From Rhodococcus sp. P-2 (lineage in GTDB: Bacteria > Actinomycetota > Actinomycetes > Mycobacteriales > Mycobacteriaceae), in contig NZ_CP066779.1 in assembly GCF_016598535.1 (NCBI RefSeq), positions 2,666,001 through 2,730,000 of the forward strand: 64,000 nt of DNA. Direction: 5' to 3'. Below, piece by piece: positions 7,574 through 17,323 of this stretch (the first letter of the stretch is position 1; each line of letters opens with the position of its first letter). The notes under the pieces are model-generated. The model searched no databases. It worked only from the letters and a program-made list of their open reading frames with translations, and was not told the DNA's origin. A program made the position numbers and the translations under genes.

Positions 7574-8380
7574 ATGACCCAATTCACGATGACGGCGGAG
7601 GCACTCCCCGCCATGCCCCTGATCGGAGTCACCGGCCGGGTCGACCGCGGCGGGCCGTCACTACCCAACGTCGTCGGCGACGCGTTGATGGAAATGTTCT
7701 TCACCGATTTTCCCTCGAAAATCCGCGCGGCCGGTGGTCAACCGATCCTGCTGAGTATCCACAGTGATCCGCGCCGAATCGTCGAGCATCTCGACGCCCT
7801 CGTACTCAGCGGTGGTTCCGACGTGGACCCCAGGCGATACGGGCGCACCCCCGGACCAAACTCCTCGATGATCGACCCCGCTCGGGACGAATTCGAGTTC
7901 TCCCTGGTCGATGCGGCCTGGGAAATCGGACTGCCGATCCTGGGTGTGTGTCGAGGACACCAGGTCGTCAACGTCGCGCGCGGGGGCACACTGATTGCCG
8001 ACCTTCCGACCGACGCCGGTGAGGCACACAGTTTCTTCGGTTACCCGCGTTCGTACCGACCGCAACACGTCGCTCTGGAATCCGGTTCCGTCCCACACAG
8101 TCTGTTCGGCAACAGCATTCACGTGAACAGCCTTCACCACCAAGCCGTGGACGCCCCGGGGAACGGCCTTCGGATCGTCGGACGCGCGCTCGACGGCGTC
8201 GCCGAAGCCATCCAGGCCGACGATCGCCCCGTGGTGGGCGTGCAGTGGCACCCCGAATTCTTCGTCGACATCGACCCGCTCTTCTCGTGGCTCGTCGACG
8301 CTGCAACCTCTCACCAGACCGATCCTTCACGCCAGACCGATCCTTACAGAATGGAAGACAACAATGTCACGTACGCATGA
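7574..8380 (+). CDS. Gamma-glutamyl-gamma-aminobutyrate hydrolase-like class I amidotransferase (PuuD-like)
   Basis: Encodes 268 residues of the peptidase C26/class I glutamine amidotransferase fold. The nucleophile is Cys126 in GVCRGHQ, and the His/Glu pair lies in VQWHPEFF near the C-terminus. PuuD-type enzymes split the gamma-glutamyl bond of pathway intermediates and release glutamate. ATG 7574 was chosen because an upstream motif has exactly the same spacing to the permease start. The C-terminus contains a small tandem repeat (QTDPSRQTDPYR) from a duplicated 13-bp segment. The last 17 bases overlap the SDR gene, so this is the first gene of a five-gene operon. Confidence 0.85.
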   Translation: MTQFTMTAEALPAMPLIGVTGRVDRGGPSLPNVVGDALMEMFFTDFPSKIRAAGGQPILLSIHSDPRRIVEHLDALVLSGGSDVDPRRYGRTPGPNSSMIDPARDEFEFSLVDAAWEIGLPILGVCRGHQVVNVARGGTLIADLPTDAGEAHSFFGYPRSYRPQHVALESGSVPHSLFGNSIHVNSLHHQAVDAPGNGLRIVGRALDGVAEAIQADDRPVVGVQWHPEFFVDIDPLFSWLVDAATSHQTDPSRQTDPYRMEDNNVTYA

Positions 8381-9137
8381 GAACAAGGTCGCCCTCATCA
8401 CCGGTGCAGGTTCCGGAATCGGCCGCGGTATCGCACTGCGCCTCGCCTCCGATGGTGCCCGCGTCGCGGTCGTTGACCTTCACATCGAAAGTGCAAAAGA
8501 GACCGTCGCACTGATCGAATCGCAGTACGGCACACCCGCGCTCGCTCTCGAGGCCGACGTGCGCGACCGCGCCGCCGTGAGCGCCGCTTTCGAGGCCACC
8601 GTCGCCGAATGGGGACGCTTCGACTACCTCGTCAACAACGCCGGTCTGATCACGATGAGTTCTCTGGAGAACCTCACCGACGAAGAGTGGGATCTCGTCC
8701 TCGACGTCAATCTCAAGGGCATGTTCATCGTCACGCAGATCGCCACCCCGTACTTCCGCGACGGCAACAGCGGCGCTGTGGTGAACTTGTCGACGGTGGA
8801 AGCGGACGTCGTCGTGTCCTCTCAGGGCTTCGCCCAGGTCCACTACAACGCGTCGAAGGGTGGAGTGAAGATGCTGACGAAGGCTCTGGCCGTCGAACTC
8901 TCGCGGTACAACGTACGGGTCAACGCAATCGCCCCGGGCCCGGTCCCCACCGCCTTCCTACCTGGCATCGACGTCTCCTCCGGCGAAGTTCTCGACTTCA
9001 TGAAGTCCAGGCTCCTGGTGCCGCGCGTCGGACGCCCCGAGGACATGGGTGCTGCAGTCTCCTTCCTCCTGTCCGACGACGCCTCCTACATCAGTGGGGT
9101 CCAGCTGCCCGTCGACGGCGGATGGCTCGCCCGATGA
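8364..9137 (+). CDS. Short-chain dehydrogenase/reductase
   Basis: Encodes 257 residues of a classical SDR. The cofactor motif TGAGSGIG begins at residue 13, Asp37 in VVDLH suggests NAD(H) preference, NNAG follows, and the catalytic Tyr and Lys are in HYNASKGG. The likely job is oxidation of an alcohol group on a gamma-glutamylated substrate, feeding the aldehyde dehydrogenase encoded two genes later. It overlaps the preceding hydrolase gene by 17 bases and shares ATGA with the ligase gene. Many SDRs look alike, so the substrate rests on context only. Confidence 0.88.
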   Translation: MSRTHENKVALITGAGSGIGRGIALRLASDGARVAVVDLHIESAKETVALIESQYGTPALALEADVRDRAAVSAAFEATVAEWGRFDYLVNNAGLITMSSLENLTDEEWDLVLDVNLKGMFIVTQIATPYFRDGNSGAVVNLSTVEADVVVSSQGFAQVHYNASKGGVKMLTKALAVELSRYNVRVNAIAPGPVPTAFLPGIDVSSGEVLDFMKSRLLVPRVGRPEDMGAAVSFLLSDDASYISGVQLPVDGGWLAR

Positions 9138-10510
9138 AAGGCCGGCTCACCACAGCCGAGCTGGCCGAGTCCGACATCGACACCGTCCTCATCGCCGGTA
9201 TCGACCTCTACGGACGATTGATCGGCAAGCGGGTCCCGACGCGAATTTTCCTCGGGAACATCGACGAGGGCCTGCATGTGTGCACCTGCGTATATGCCTG
9301 GGATGCCAACCAGCGCATGGACAAACTGGTTGTCGACTACGCCGGCGGGCACACCGGCTGGCACGACTTCCGCTTGCGCCCTGATCTGGGAACACTACGA
9401 CGCGCGTCGTGGCTGGAATCCACTGCCATCGTCATCGCCGACTCGGTAGACGAACACACCGGCGAGCTGGTCCCGATCGCACCGCGCACGATCCTGCGCA
9501 AACAGATCGACAAGCTCGAATCCGACGGTCACACCGTCTATGCGGCAACGGAACTCGAGTTTCACCTCTATCGGGGTACCCCCGACGCGTTGAGGCGAAG
9601 CGGCTATCGGGATCTCGAACCCACCACCCTGGTGCCCTCGGACTACACCATCACCGCCGGCAATGCGATGGAACCCTTCTTCCGCAAGGTACGAACCGCC
9701 CTGGAGGAGAGCGCAATTCCCGTCGAGGTCTCTCAGGTCGAGTACGGGCTGGGCCAGTGGGAGATCAACCTCGAATACGGAACGGCTCTCGAGATGGCCG
9801 ACCGCCATGTGCTCTTCAAGCAGGTGGTCCACGATGTCGCGGCGGCGGAAGGGCTCACTGCGACCTTCATGGCACGCCCGAGCACCGACGGCATGGGCTC
9901 GTCGTGTCATATTCACGCGTCCATGCGTAGCGACGACACCTTCCCGTTCCACGACGAAAACGCAGAAAACACGGCGAGTGCCGAACTGCTGCAAGCGGTC
10001 GGCGGCGTTCTCGAACATTGTCCGGAACTCATGCTGTTCTACACGCCGACCATCAACTCGATGCGCCGGACCAGAGCCAGCCACGACTTCTCGGGGAACG
10101 GCTTGACCTGGGGTTTCGACAACAGGACGACTACCTGCCGACTCATTACCGGGGCGCCGTCCGCCAACCGTCTCGAAATGAGGCTGCCAGGGGCGGACGC
10201 AAATCCGTATCTCGCACTCGCCGCCGTTCTGGCGTCGATGAACGACGGCCTGAGCCGAAAGCTCGATCCCGGCGCACCGGTACGACGCGACGGGTACAGC
10301 GACACGGACACACTCGAGAAGGTGAAGCAGCAACCGCTGCCCAGCACACTCGACGAGGCGGCGCGTGCGCTCGAAGCCAGTGAGTTCGCACTCGCGGCGT
10401 TCGGCGCCGAGGTCGTGTCGCACTACGCGGCTGTCGCCAAGGACGAATGGGATTCCTTCATGTCCGCGGTCACCGACTGGGAACGCGAACGCTACCTCGA
10501 CAACATCTGA
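9134..10510 (+). CDS. Glutamine-synthetase-family gamma-glutamyl-amine ligase
   Basis: Encodes 458 residues with glutamine synthetase motifs in order: ATELEFHLY (metal-binding glutamates), GLGQWEINLEYG, GSSCHIHASM, DNRTTTCRLI (glutamate and ATP binding), and EMRLPGADANPYLALAA. Sequence details place it with the catabolic GS-like enzymes (PuuA, IpuC, GlnA3/GlnA4) rather than GlnA1. It would join glutamate to an amine using ATP. The ATG overlaps the SDR stop codon. Its neighbours (permease, alcohol and aldehyde oxidation, hydrolase) suggest an amino alcohol such as ethanolamine as substrate. Confidence 0.88.
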   Translation: MKGRLTTAELAESDIDTVLIAGIDLYGRLIGKRVPTRIFLGNIDEGLHVCTCVYAWDANQRMDKLVVDYAGGHTGWHDFRLRPDLGTLRRASWLESTAIVIADSVDEHTGELVPIAPRTILRKQIDKLESDGHTVYAATELEFHLYRGTPDALRRSGYRDLEPTTLVPSDYTITAGNAMEPFFRKVRTALEESAIPVEVSQVEYGLGQWEINLEYGTALEMADRHVLFKQVVHDVAAAEGLTATFMARPSTDGMGSSCHIHASMRSDDTFPFHDENAENTASAELLQAVGGVLEHCPELMLFYTPTINSMRRTRASHDFSGNGLTWGFDNRTTTCRLITGAPSANRLEMRLPGADANPYLALAAVLASMNDGLSRKLDPGAPVRRDGYSDTDTLEKVKQQPLPSTLDEAARALEASEFALAAFGAEVVSHYAAVAKDEWDSFMSAVTDWERERYLDNI

Positions 10511-10541
10511 CCTACACACGATTTCGCCACGAAGGACAGTC

Positions 10542-12005
10542 ATGACCACTTCATGCTCACTCGTGCCCCAGAACAACACGATCGACGGAAACGTCGAACC
10601 ACCAGCTGTCGAACTCGGCGAATTTCTCACCGATCCCGACACCGGAGAGAAACTGCAAGCCCAACTCTCGTCTTCCGCCGATCAGGTGGAGAGGGCAATC
10701 ACCGCCGCGACAGAACTCCATCGATCGGGTGTCTGGACCCGTCGATCGGTAGCCGACCGAGTGCTCTTACTCGAGAGAACTGCCGAACTTGTCGAGGAAC
10801 GAACAACGGCGATCGCTCGTGAGGACTCAAAGAACAACGGTCTCCCCCTATCGATCAGCACGCTGTTCGCGGGCGGACTTCCCGATCTGTTCCGTAGTGC
10901 TGCAAAGCATCTGGAAGACTCCTCGGGGTTCGAGCAGTTGGCGTCGGGCGCACAATTACATCGGCTGGCTTGGGGCCCGACCGCTGTGATCGCACCGTGG
11001 AATGCACCGAGCTTCATCACCGCGAAGAAGACCGCATTCGCATTGGCCGCGGGCGCTCCTGTCATCGCCAAGCCCGCCAACTGGGCTCCGTCGGGCCCCA
11101 ATGTGCTCGCCGAGGCGATCTCGCGTGCCATTGCCGAACTCGACGCACCGAAAGCTCTGTTTCAACTCGTTCACGGCGGCGGGGACGTCGGGCATCTACT
11201 GGCCGCCGATCGACGAATCCGAGCACTGGCGTTCACCGGCGGCCGAGCAGCCGGCAGTTCCATCGCCGCTGCGGCCTCGGCCGACTTCAAGGCGCTTCAA
11301 CTCGAACTCGGCAGCAACAATCCCGTGATCGTCCGCGCCGACGCCGATATCGATCTGACTGCGACCGCACTCGTCGACGGGTTCACCAAACTCAACGGGC
11401 AATGGTGTGAGAGTCCGGGAAGCGTCTTCGTGCCACCACACCTTCACGACCGTCTTGTCGACGCAATACTCGACCGCACGGCTGAAATCGCGCTCGGGCG
11501 AACCGGTGACGACAACACTACGATGGGTCCGCAGGCGAACGAGCCTCAACTGCAACGAATGCGCGCGACTGTCGACTTCCTCCACGGCGTGGGCGGCACA
11601 GCTGTCTCGAGCACTCCTGTGCCGGACCTTTCCGGATGGTTCTTCCCTCCGACAGTGGTGCACGGGATCTCGTCGGAGCACACCAAGACGGAGACCTTCG
11701 GACCGATCCTGACCGTGCACCGCGCGTCAACCGACGAGCAGGCACTGCTCGAGGCGAACGCTCTCGATACCGGCCTGGCCGGTTACGTGTTCGGTGCGGA
11801 CGTCGACGCCGCTCGTGAACTTGCGACCCGGATCGAGTGCGGCGAGAACAAGATCAACAGCACCAGTCTCCTGGACCTCGACGACCACTCGACCCAGAGT
11901 TTCTGGGGCGGAAGCGGTATCGGCGCACACGGCGACAAAGAGCTTCTCGACTTCTTCCGGGGATCGCGAATCGTCGGTGTCGATGCGCCCGAACTGCCTC
12001 TCTGA
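10542..12005 (+). CDS. NAD(P)-dependent aldehyde dehydrogenase
   Basis: Encodes 487 residues of the ALDH superfamily. The catalytic Cys289 is in LNGQWCESPG and the general base Glu255 in LQLELGSNN; the 34-residue spacing between them is standard. WNAPSF is the cofactor-side motif usually written PWNFP. The start is fixed by GAAGGA seven bases upstream. It probably oxidises the gamma-glutamyl aldehyde made by the SDR to the acid that the PuuD-like enzyme then cleaves. It lies 31 bases after the ligase gene in the same operon. Confidence 0.88.
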   Translation: MTTSCSLVPQNNTIDGNVEPPAVELGEFLTDPDTGEKLQAQLSSSADQVERAITAATELHRSGVWTRRSVADRVLLLERTAELVEERTTAIAREDSKNNGLPLSISTLFAGGLPDLFRSAAKHLEDSSGFEQLASGAQLHRLAWGPTAVIAPWNAPSFITAKKTAFALAAGAPVIAKPANWAPSGPNVLAEAISRAIAELDAPKALFQLVHGGGDVGHLLAADRRIRALAFTGGRAAGSSIAAAASADFKALQLELGSNNPVIVRADADIDLTATALVDGFTKLNGQWCESPGSVFVPPHLHDRLVDAILDRTAEIALGRTGDDNTTMGPQANEPQLQRMRATVDFLHGVGGTAVSSTPVPDLSGWFFPPTVVHGISSEHTKTETFGPILTVHRASTDEQALLEANALDTGLAGYVFGADVDAARELATRIECGENKINSTSLLDLDDHSTQSFWGGSGIGAHGDKELLDFFRGSRIVGVDAPELPL

Positions 12006-12024
12006 GCCGAAAGAGGTCGTGGGA

Positions 12025-12522
12025 ATGGGTGAACCGACACGGGTTGGCACCATGGTCGTCGAATGCCATGACACCGCAGCAGTTCTCGCCCGTATTTCTT
12101 CGCTGGGGTGGAAGCTCGGCGTCGAGGTCGTCAGTCTGTCGACGTGGGTGTCCGTGACATCGCCGGGAGTCAGCGGGATGTCGATCGCATACAGTTGCCC
12201 GGCAACGATTTCCGACGCCATGTTGATCAAGCGTCTCAACAAGATCGTCGGGATAGTTCGAATCAAGACGGACCACGGTCCGTTCGTTCCGGTGACACCA
12301 CAGGTCGGCCTACACGTCACCGCGACTTTCCAACGCGTCGATCCAGTCGCGCTCGTGGCGTACCGGCACGGCGCAACCGTGTGCAGTCAGGCGAACAACG
12401 TTCTGTCGGTTCAACTCACCACTACCCGATCGATCGCGGACACATTCGTCTCTGATCTGGCACAAGTTGCAGAGCGTCCGCTGCGGGGTGAGATCTCGCT
12501 GCAGAAGATTCATCTTGCATGA
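12025..12522 (+). CDS. ACT-domain protein resembling the acetolactate synthase regulatory subunit
   Basis: Encodes 165 residues with no enzyme motif. Residues 8-75 look like one ACT domain (VGTMVVECHDTAAVLARISS is the first strand and helix). The second half resembles the C-terminal part of IlvN-type subunits, but the fit is loose. It follows the aldehyde dehydrogenase gene by 19 bases with an AGAGG ribosome-binding site. An IlvN-like protein at the end of an amine catabolic operon, with no catalytic partner, is odd. It could sense an amino acid product such as glycine or glutamate. Confidence 0.6.
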   Translation: MGEPTRVGTMVVECHDTAAVLARISSLGWKLGVEVVSLSTWVSVTSPGVSGMSIAYSCPATISDAMLIKRLNKIVGIVRIKTDHGPFVPVTPQVGLHVTATFQRVDPVALVAYRHGATVCSQANNVLSVQLTTTRSIADTFVSDLAQVAERPLRGEISLQKIHLA

Positions 12523-12547
12523 CGTCGAGGTGCGACCATGGAGACGT

Positions 12548-12575
12548 GCGGCTACGGGCGTTGGCTCGTAGCCGC
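12548..12575. terminator. Hairpin terminator between convergent genes
   Basis: GCGGCTACG (12548-12556) pairs perfectly with CGTAGCCGC (12567-12575). Two further pairs, one G-U, leave a six-base loop. It lies between the stops of the convergent ACT-domain and MFS genes and can serve both. There is no T-run, as is common for actinobacterial terminators. Confidence 0.65.
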
Positions 12576-12589
12576 AGGTCATCGCATGA

Positions 12590-14095
12590 TCAGTGAGCCG
12601 GAAGGAGGGACGTCTCCTGCGCCGCGCCGTCCTCCGCACCGATCTGGACGATATTTCGCGGCAGGAACACAGCTGCGATCGCGCCGAGAACCGCTGCAGC
12701 AGCACCGATCAGGAACGCGATGCGCATGCCCTCGTCGGTGTAGAACACAGCACCCTCCATCGCCATCGCGATGTGCGAGTTCAAGACCGTGAAAGCGATG
12801 ACAGGAAGCACCGCGGGGAAGATGCTCTGGAAGACCGCAACCATGCTCGCCGTGGTTGCCTGCAACTGCGGCGGCACTGCTTCGATGAGCAGGTTCGGGA
12901 TGGAGGCGTAGCCCATACCCATACCGACGCCGAATATTCCGGCAAAGATGATGAGCAGCGGCTTGTTGTCGTGAATGGTAGCCGTCAAGGTGAATCCGAC
13001 TGCCATGAGGATCATTCCGATGATCATCAGCAAGCGCGGCCGGATGTTGCGGCCCACGAGGAAGCCCACGATCAAACCACCGACCACCACCATGCCACCC
13101 AGCGGCGCCTGGAAGATCGCGAATCCTTCTGCCGTGACACCGAATCCGTATCCCAGGCCGAGAACTGCGGGGGTCATCACCATCATCGGCAGCAGAATCG
13201 TGAAGACTCCCGACGCGCCGTAGCAGAACCCGGCTCCGACGGCGGTGAGCATCACCGAACGCTTGCCGAAGTAGCGCAGGTCGATCAAGGGTTCACGGAT
13301 GGCCCGGGCAGAGGCAACCCACGCCACCAGCAGTGCGACGCCGCCGATCAGATAGGCCAGTGTCGAGCCGTTCTTCCAGCCCCAGGTCGGCCCGAAGCTG
13401 ACGCCGATCAGAATTCCGGCGATGCCCGATCCGAGCAGTACCGCACCGATCAGATCCAGCGAAGAGCGCAGTCGCACAGCTGATTCCGCCGTCGAAGCGA
13501 AAATCATTCCACCGAGCAGAACCAAACCGATGACGAAGAACCAGAAGATGCTCCGGAACCCGTGGTTGTCGATCAACCAACCGGTGAGGAACGGCGCCGG
13601 AATAGCGATCAGGCCCATGCCGGAGGTCGCGATACTGACCGCCAGAGCAACGGTTTTCGGCGGAAACACGTCGCGGATGAGGGAGTAGCTCAAGAACAGG
13701 CAGGGGACTAGTAGGCCCGTCAGCGACCGGCCCAGAATCAGGACGGCATAACTGGGCGCAACCGCCGAAATGAAGGATCCGACCGCCGCGCCGGCGACCG
13801 CCAGGAGCAGGACTTTTCGTTTGCCGTACATATCGGCGAGCTTGCCGAGCAGTGGAGACGCTACCGCGCCGAGCAGCAGGAACGACGTGAGCAGCCAGGC
13901 TCCCTGCGTCGTTTGATAATGCACCGAGATGGCGGGCAGCGCAGTGGAAATCATCATGTAGCTCACCGCGAGCATTTCGAGAAGTAGAACGATCGACGCC
14001 AGCGAGAACACCAGTCGCGGAGTCCACCGCTCCGGCATCGACGTCGATTCGGGCAGACTGGGAGACGAACCGTCGCTGTGGACATGAGACGCCAT
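12590..14095 (-). CDS. MFS transporter, drug:H+ antiporter family (EmrB/QacA-like)
   Basis: Encodes 501 residues with about 14 hydrophobic segments. The motif A region reads GKLADMYGKRK after the second helix, and the family-typical GRSLTGLLVPCLFLSYSLIRD follows. The first 32 residues are a polar, His- and Ser-rich cytoplasmic tail. ATG 14095 is chosen because AAAGGA sits at normal distance; ATG 14119 would add eight residues. An inverted repeat lies about 175 bases upstream (14269-14294). No substrate is suggested by neighbours. Confidence 0.85.
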   Translation of the reverse strand: MASHVHSDGSSPSLPESTSMPERWTPRLVFSLASIVLLLEMLAVSYMMISTALPAISVHYQTTQGAWLLTSFLLLGAVASPLLGKLADMYGKRKVLLLAVAGAAVGSFISAVAPSYAVLILGRSLTGLLVPCLFLSYSLIRDVFPPKTVALAVSIATSGMGLIAIPAPFLTGWLIDNHGFRSIFWFFVIGLVLLGGMIFASTAESAVRLRSSLDLIGAVLLGSGIAGILIGVSFGPTWGWKNGSTLAYLIGGVALLVAWVASARAIREPLIDLRYFGKRSVMLTAVGAGFCYGASGVFTILLPMMVMTPAVLGLGYGFGVTAEGFAIFQAPLGGMVVVGGLIVGFLVGRNIRPRLLMIIGMILMAVGFTLTATIHDNKPLLIIFAGIFGVGMGMGYASIPNLLIEAVPPQLQATTASMVAVFQSIFPAVLPVIAFTVLNSHIAMAMEGAVFYTDEGMRIAFLIGAAAAVLGAIAAVFLPRNIVQIGAEDGAAQETSLLPAH

Positions 14096-14268
14096 GGCTG
14101 GAGAATCCTTTCGGGACATCTGCGAATTCGATTGACCCCCTGCCGAATACCGTCGGCCGGGGCCTTGCGGGGAAGTGCAGTGGAACGACAGCTACCGTTC
14201 TCGGCAACGTGTTACCTGCATCACAGCCCTCGCGTCGAACACGCGCTACAGAATGTTCCGCGGAGCGG

Positions 14269-14294
14269 GACAATCAGGACAAGGTCTGATTGTC
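14269..14294. repeat. Inverted repeat, possible operator
   Basis: GACAATCAG (14269-14277) and CTGATTGTC (14286-14294) form a perfect 9-bp inverted repeat around eight bases. It lies between the MFS gene start and the leuS terminator. It may be a repressor site for the MFS gene or a second hairpin after leuS. Confidence 0.45.
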
Positions 14295-14319
14295 GCCCCA
14301 GATGCAGCCCCAGATACGA

Positions 14320-14363
14320 CTGTGCGCCGTTTCGGTAGCGGTAACTACCAAAACGGCGCACAG
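14320..14363 (-). terminator. Terminator hairpin downstream of leuS
   Basis: Arms at 14320-14338 and 14345-14363 pair over 19 positions with a single mismatch and a six-base loop. It begins 12 bases after the leuS stop codon. The stem carries an AAAA/TTT segment but no T-run follows. Confidence 0.75.
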
Positions 14364-14375
14364 AGGCCGAAGGCC

Positions 14376-17222
14376 TTAGAGAACTATGTTCACCATCTTG
14401 CCCGGCACAACGATCACCTTGCGTGGTGCGTTGCCCTCGAGCAGCGCGACGATCTTCTCGTCGGCCAGGGCGATCTCCTCGACAGCCTTGCGATCGGCAT
14501 CCGCCGGCACGCTGATGCGGCTACGAACCTTGCCGTTGACCTGGATCGGGTACTCGACGGTGTCCTCGACAAGCCACTTCTCCTCGACAGCGGGGAAGGG
14601 GCCGTGCGCAAGAGATTCCGTGTGTCCCAGACGCGACCACAGCTCCTCCGCGAGGTGCGGCGCCAGGGGAGCGAGCATCAGCACCAAAGGTTCGACGGCA
14701 GCACGGGGCGCGCCACCCGGGAAGGCCTTGGTGAGGTGGTTGTTGTACTCGATCAGCTTCGCAGCGGCCGTGTTGTCGCGCAGCGCCGTGTAATCCTCGA
14801 TGACACCGGAAATCGCCTTGTTGAGCGCACGCAGCGTCTCCTCACCGGGTGCTTCGTCGGTGACACGGGGCTTGCCGGTTTCCTCGTCGATGACGACGCG
14901 CCACACGCGCTGCAGGAATCGCGCAGCACCGACGACATCCTTGGTCGCCCACGGACGCGAGGTGTCCAGCGGACCCATCGACATCTCGTACACACGCAGG
15001 GTGTCTGCACCGAACTCGGCGCAGATCTCGTCCGGCGCAACGGCATTCTTCAGGCTCTTGCCCATCTTGCCGTACTCGCGGTTGACCTCGGCGCCCTCGT
15101 AGAAGAACTTGCCGTCACGCTCGACGACGTCTTCTGCGGGCACGTAGACGCCGCGGGCATCGGTGTACGCGAATGCCTGGATGTAGCCCTGGTTGTAGAG
15201 GCGGCGGTACGGCTCGCTCGAGGACACGTAGCCCAGGTCGAACAGGACCTTGTGCCAGAAGCGCGAGTACAGCAGATGCAGCACCGCATGCTCGACGCCG
15301 CCGACGTACAGGTCGACTCCACCGGGATCGTTGGGGCCGTGCAGTTCCGGACGGGGACCCGTCCAGTACGCCTCGTTCTGCGGGTCGCAGAAGGCGTCCT
15401 GGTTGGTGGGGTCGATGTAACGCAGCTGGTACCACGAGCTGCCCGCCCACTGCGGCATGACATTGGTGTCGCGGTGGTAGGTCTGCAGTCCGTCGCCGAG
15501 ATCGAGCTCGACGTTGACCCAGTCGGTCGCCTTGTTCAGCGGGGGAGAGGGCTCGGAGTTGGCGTCGTCCGGATCGAAGGACACGGGTGCGTAGTCCTCG
15601 ACCTCCGGAAGCACCACGGGCAGAGCCGAATCCGGCAGGGCGTGCGCGTTGCCGTCCGCGTCGTAGACGATCGGGAAAGGCTCACCCCAGTAACGCTGAC
15701 GCGCGAAGAGCCAGTCGCGCAGCTTGTACTGGATGGTGCCCTTGCCCTGCCCGCTCTCCTCGAGGCGGCTGATGACGGTCGCCTTGGCCTCGGCCACGTC
15801 CAGACCGTCGAGGTAGTCGGAGTTCACCAGCGCGCCGTCGCCCGAATACGGCGCCTCCGAAACATTGCCACCGGCAATAACTTCGAGAATCTCCAGACCG
15901 AACGCGTTCGCGAACTCCCAGTCACGGTGATCGTGTCCCGGAACTGCCATGATCGCGCCGGTGCCGTAGCCGGTCAGCACGTAGTCGGCGATGAAGATCG
16001 GGACCTTGTGGCCGTTGACCGGATTGACGGCGTAGGAACCGAGGAAGACGCCCGTCTTCTCCTTGTTTTCCTGACGCTCCAGGTCGGTCTTGGCGGCAAT
16101 CGACTTACGGTATGCAGCAACAGCTTCCGCCGGCGTCGTGGCACCGCCGGTCCAGCGTGCGTCGACACCTTCGGGCCACTCGTCCGCGACGAGCTTGTCC
16201 ACCAAGTCGTGCTCAGGAGCCAGCGTCACATAGGTGGCGCCGAATAGCGTGTCAGGGCGCGTCGTGAACACATCGACGCCGTACTGGCCTGCGGCAAAGG
16301 TAACTTCGGCGCCGTAGGAGCGTCCGATCCAGTTGCGCTGCATGGCCTTGACCTTGTCCGGCCAATCCAGGTACTCCAGGTCGTCGACCAGGCGATCGGA
16401 GTACGCGGTGATGCGCATCATCCACTGCTGGAGGTGCTTGCGGAAGACCGGGAAGTTTCCGCGGTCACTACGACCGTCGGCGGTAACTTCCTCGTTGGCC
16501 AGCACGGTCCCCAAACCGGGGCACCAGTTGACCATCGAATCCGACTGGTAGACAAGGCGGTACGAATCCAGAACCTTGGCCTTTTCGGCCACTGTCAGCG
16601 ATGTCCACTCGCGTCCGTCTTCCAGAGCGCGCTCACCGGAATCGAACTCGGCTTCCAGCTCGGAGATACGACGGGCCTTACCGGCGGCCTTGTCGTACCA
16701 GGCGCCGTGGATCTGCAGGAAGATCCACTGCGTCCAGTGGTAGAAGTCGACGTCGGTGGTCGCGAGGCTACGACGCTCGTCGTGTCCCAGACCCAGGCGT
16801 CGCAGCTGGCGCTTCATGTTGGCGATGTTGGACTCGGTGGTGGTCCGCGGGTGGGTGCCCGTCTGCACGGCGTACTGCTCGGCCGGGAGCCCGAAGGCGT
16901 CGTAGCCGAGGGTGTGCAGGACATTGCGGCCCTGCATGCGATGGAAGCGCGCGAAGACGTCCGTGGCGATGTATCCGAGTGGGTGACCGACGTGCAGGCC
17001 CGAACCCGAGGGGTACGGGAACATGTCCTGAACGAAGAGCTTGTCGGCAGGAACACCGTCGGGCGAGGAGAGCGGACCGACCGGATTGGGCGCGTTGAAC
17101 GTGCCTTCCTCACTCCAGCGGTCCTGCCAGTGCTGCTCGATCTGGCCGGCGAGCTCCGCGGTGTAGCGGTGCTGCGGAGTTGCGTCGGCTGGTGAATCGG
17201 GGGACTGCGGAGACTCGGTCAC
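14376..17222 (-). CDS. leuS: Leucyl-tRNA synthetase
   Basis: Encodes 948 residues, the normal length. It charges tRNA-Leu in the cytoplasm. The class I HIGH signature appears as HVGH in [16 protein letters not shown], and the KMSKS loop as KMGKS. The editing domain sits in the middle, including [13 protein letters not shown] and [18 protein letters not shown]. The first about 30 residues are a polar extension seen in related actinobacteria. The start is GTG at 17222. The gene is divergent from the SdpI-like gene at 17324 and ends at a strong hairpin. Confidence 0.97.
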   Translation of the reverse strand: MTESPQSPDSPADATPQHRYTAELAGQIEQHWQDRWSEEGTFNAPNPVGPLSSPDGVPADKLFVQDMFPYPSGSGLHVGHPLGYIATDVFARFHRMQGRNVLHTLGYDAFGLPAEQYAVQTGTHPRTTTESNIANMKRQLRRLGLGHDERRSLATTDVDFYHWTQWIFLQIHGAWYDKAAGKARRISELEAEFDSGERALEDGREWTSLTVAEKAKVLDSYRLVYQSDSMVNWCPGLGTVLANEEVTADGRSDRGNFPVFRKHLQQWMMRITAYSDRLVDDLEYLDWPDKVKAMQRNWIGRSYGAEVTFAAGQYGVDVFTTRPDTLFGATYVTLAPEHDLVDKLVADEWPEGVDARWTGGATTPAEAVAAYRKSIAAKTDLERQENKEKTGVFLGSYAVNPVNGHKVPIFIADYVLTGYGTGAIMAVPGHDHRDWEFANAFGLEILEVIAGGNVSEAPYSGDGALVNSDYLDGLDVAEAKATVISRLEESGQGKGTIQYKLRDWLFARQRYWGEPFPIVYDADGNAHALPDSALPVVLPEVEDYAPVSFDPDDANSEPSPPLNKATDWVNVELDLGDGLQTYHRDTNVMPQWAGSSWYQLRYIDPTNQDAFCDPQNEAYWTGPRPELHGPNDPGGVDLYVGGVEHAVLHLLYSRFWHKVLFDLGYVSSSEPYRRLYNQGYIQAFAYTDARGVYVPAEDVVERDGKFFYEGAEVNREYGKMGKSLKNAVAPDEICAEFGADTLRVYEMSMGPLDTSRPWATKDVVGAARFLQRVWRVVIDEETGKPRVTDEAPGEETLRALNKAISGVIEDYTALRDNTAAAKLIEYNNHLTKAFPGGAPRAAVEPLVLMLAPLAPHLAEELWSRLGHTESLAHGPFPAVEEKWLVEDTVEYPIQVNGKVRSRISVPADADRKAVEEIALADEKIVALLEGNAPRKVIVVPGKMVNIVL

Positions 17223-17323
17223 TGTGGTCGCTATCTACTTGGCTGACGGAAATACCGATAACCAGGGTAGAGCCTGCGCGACCCTGGCATACCATCAACT
17301 CCACTCGCGCCTATCCTGTATGG

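Noticed and set aside
8116-8131. ATTCACGTGAAC as a possible parS
   Set aside because: It departs from the consensus at several outer positions and lies inside the hydrolase coding region far from the other sites.
8609-9133. Upstream extension of the glutamine-synthetase-like gene
   Set aside because: The frame is open but overlaps the SDR gene in another frame and is Arg-rich nonsense. The ATG at 9134 shares ATGA with the SDR stop and begins a normal family N-terminus.
14175-16247. A 690-codon plus-strand frame
   Set aside because: It is antisense to leuS, with composition typical of a shadow frame, and it runs through the leuS terminator hairpin.
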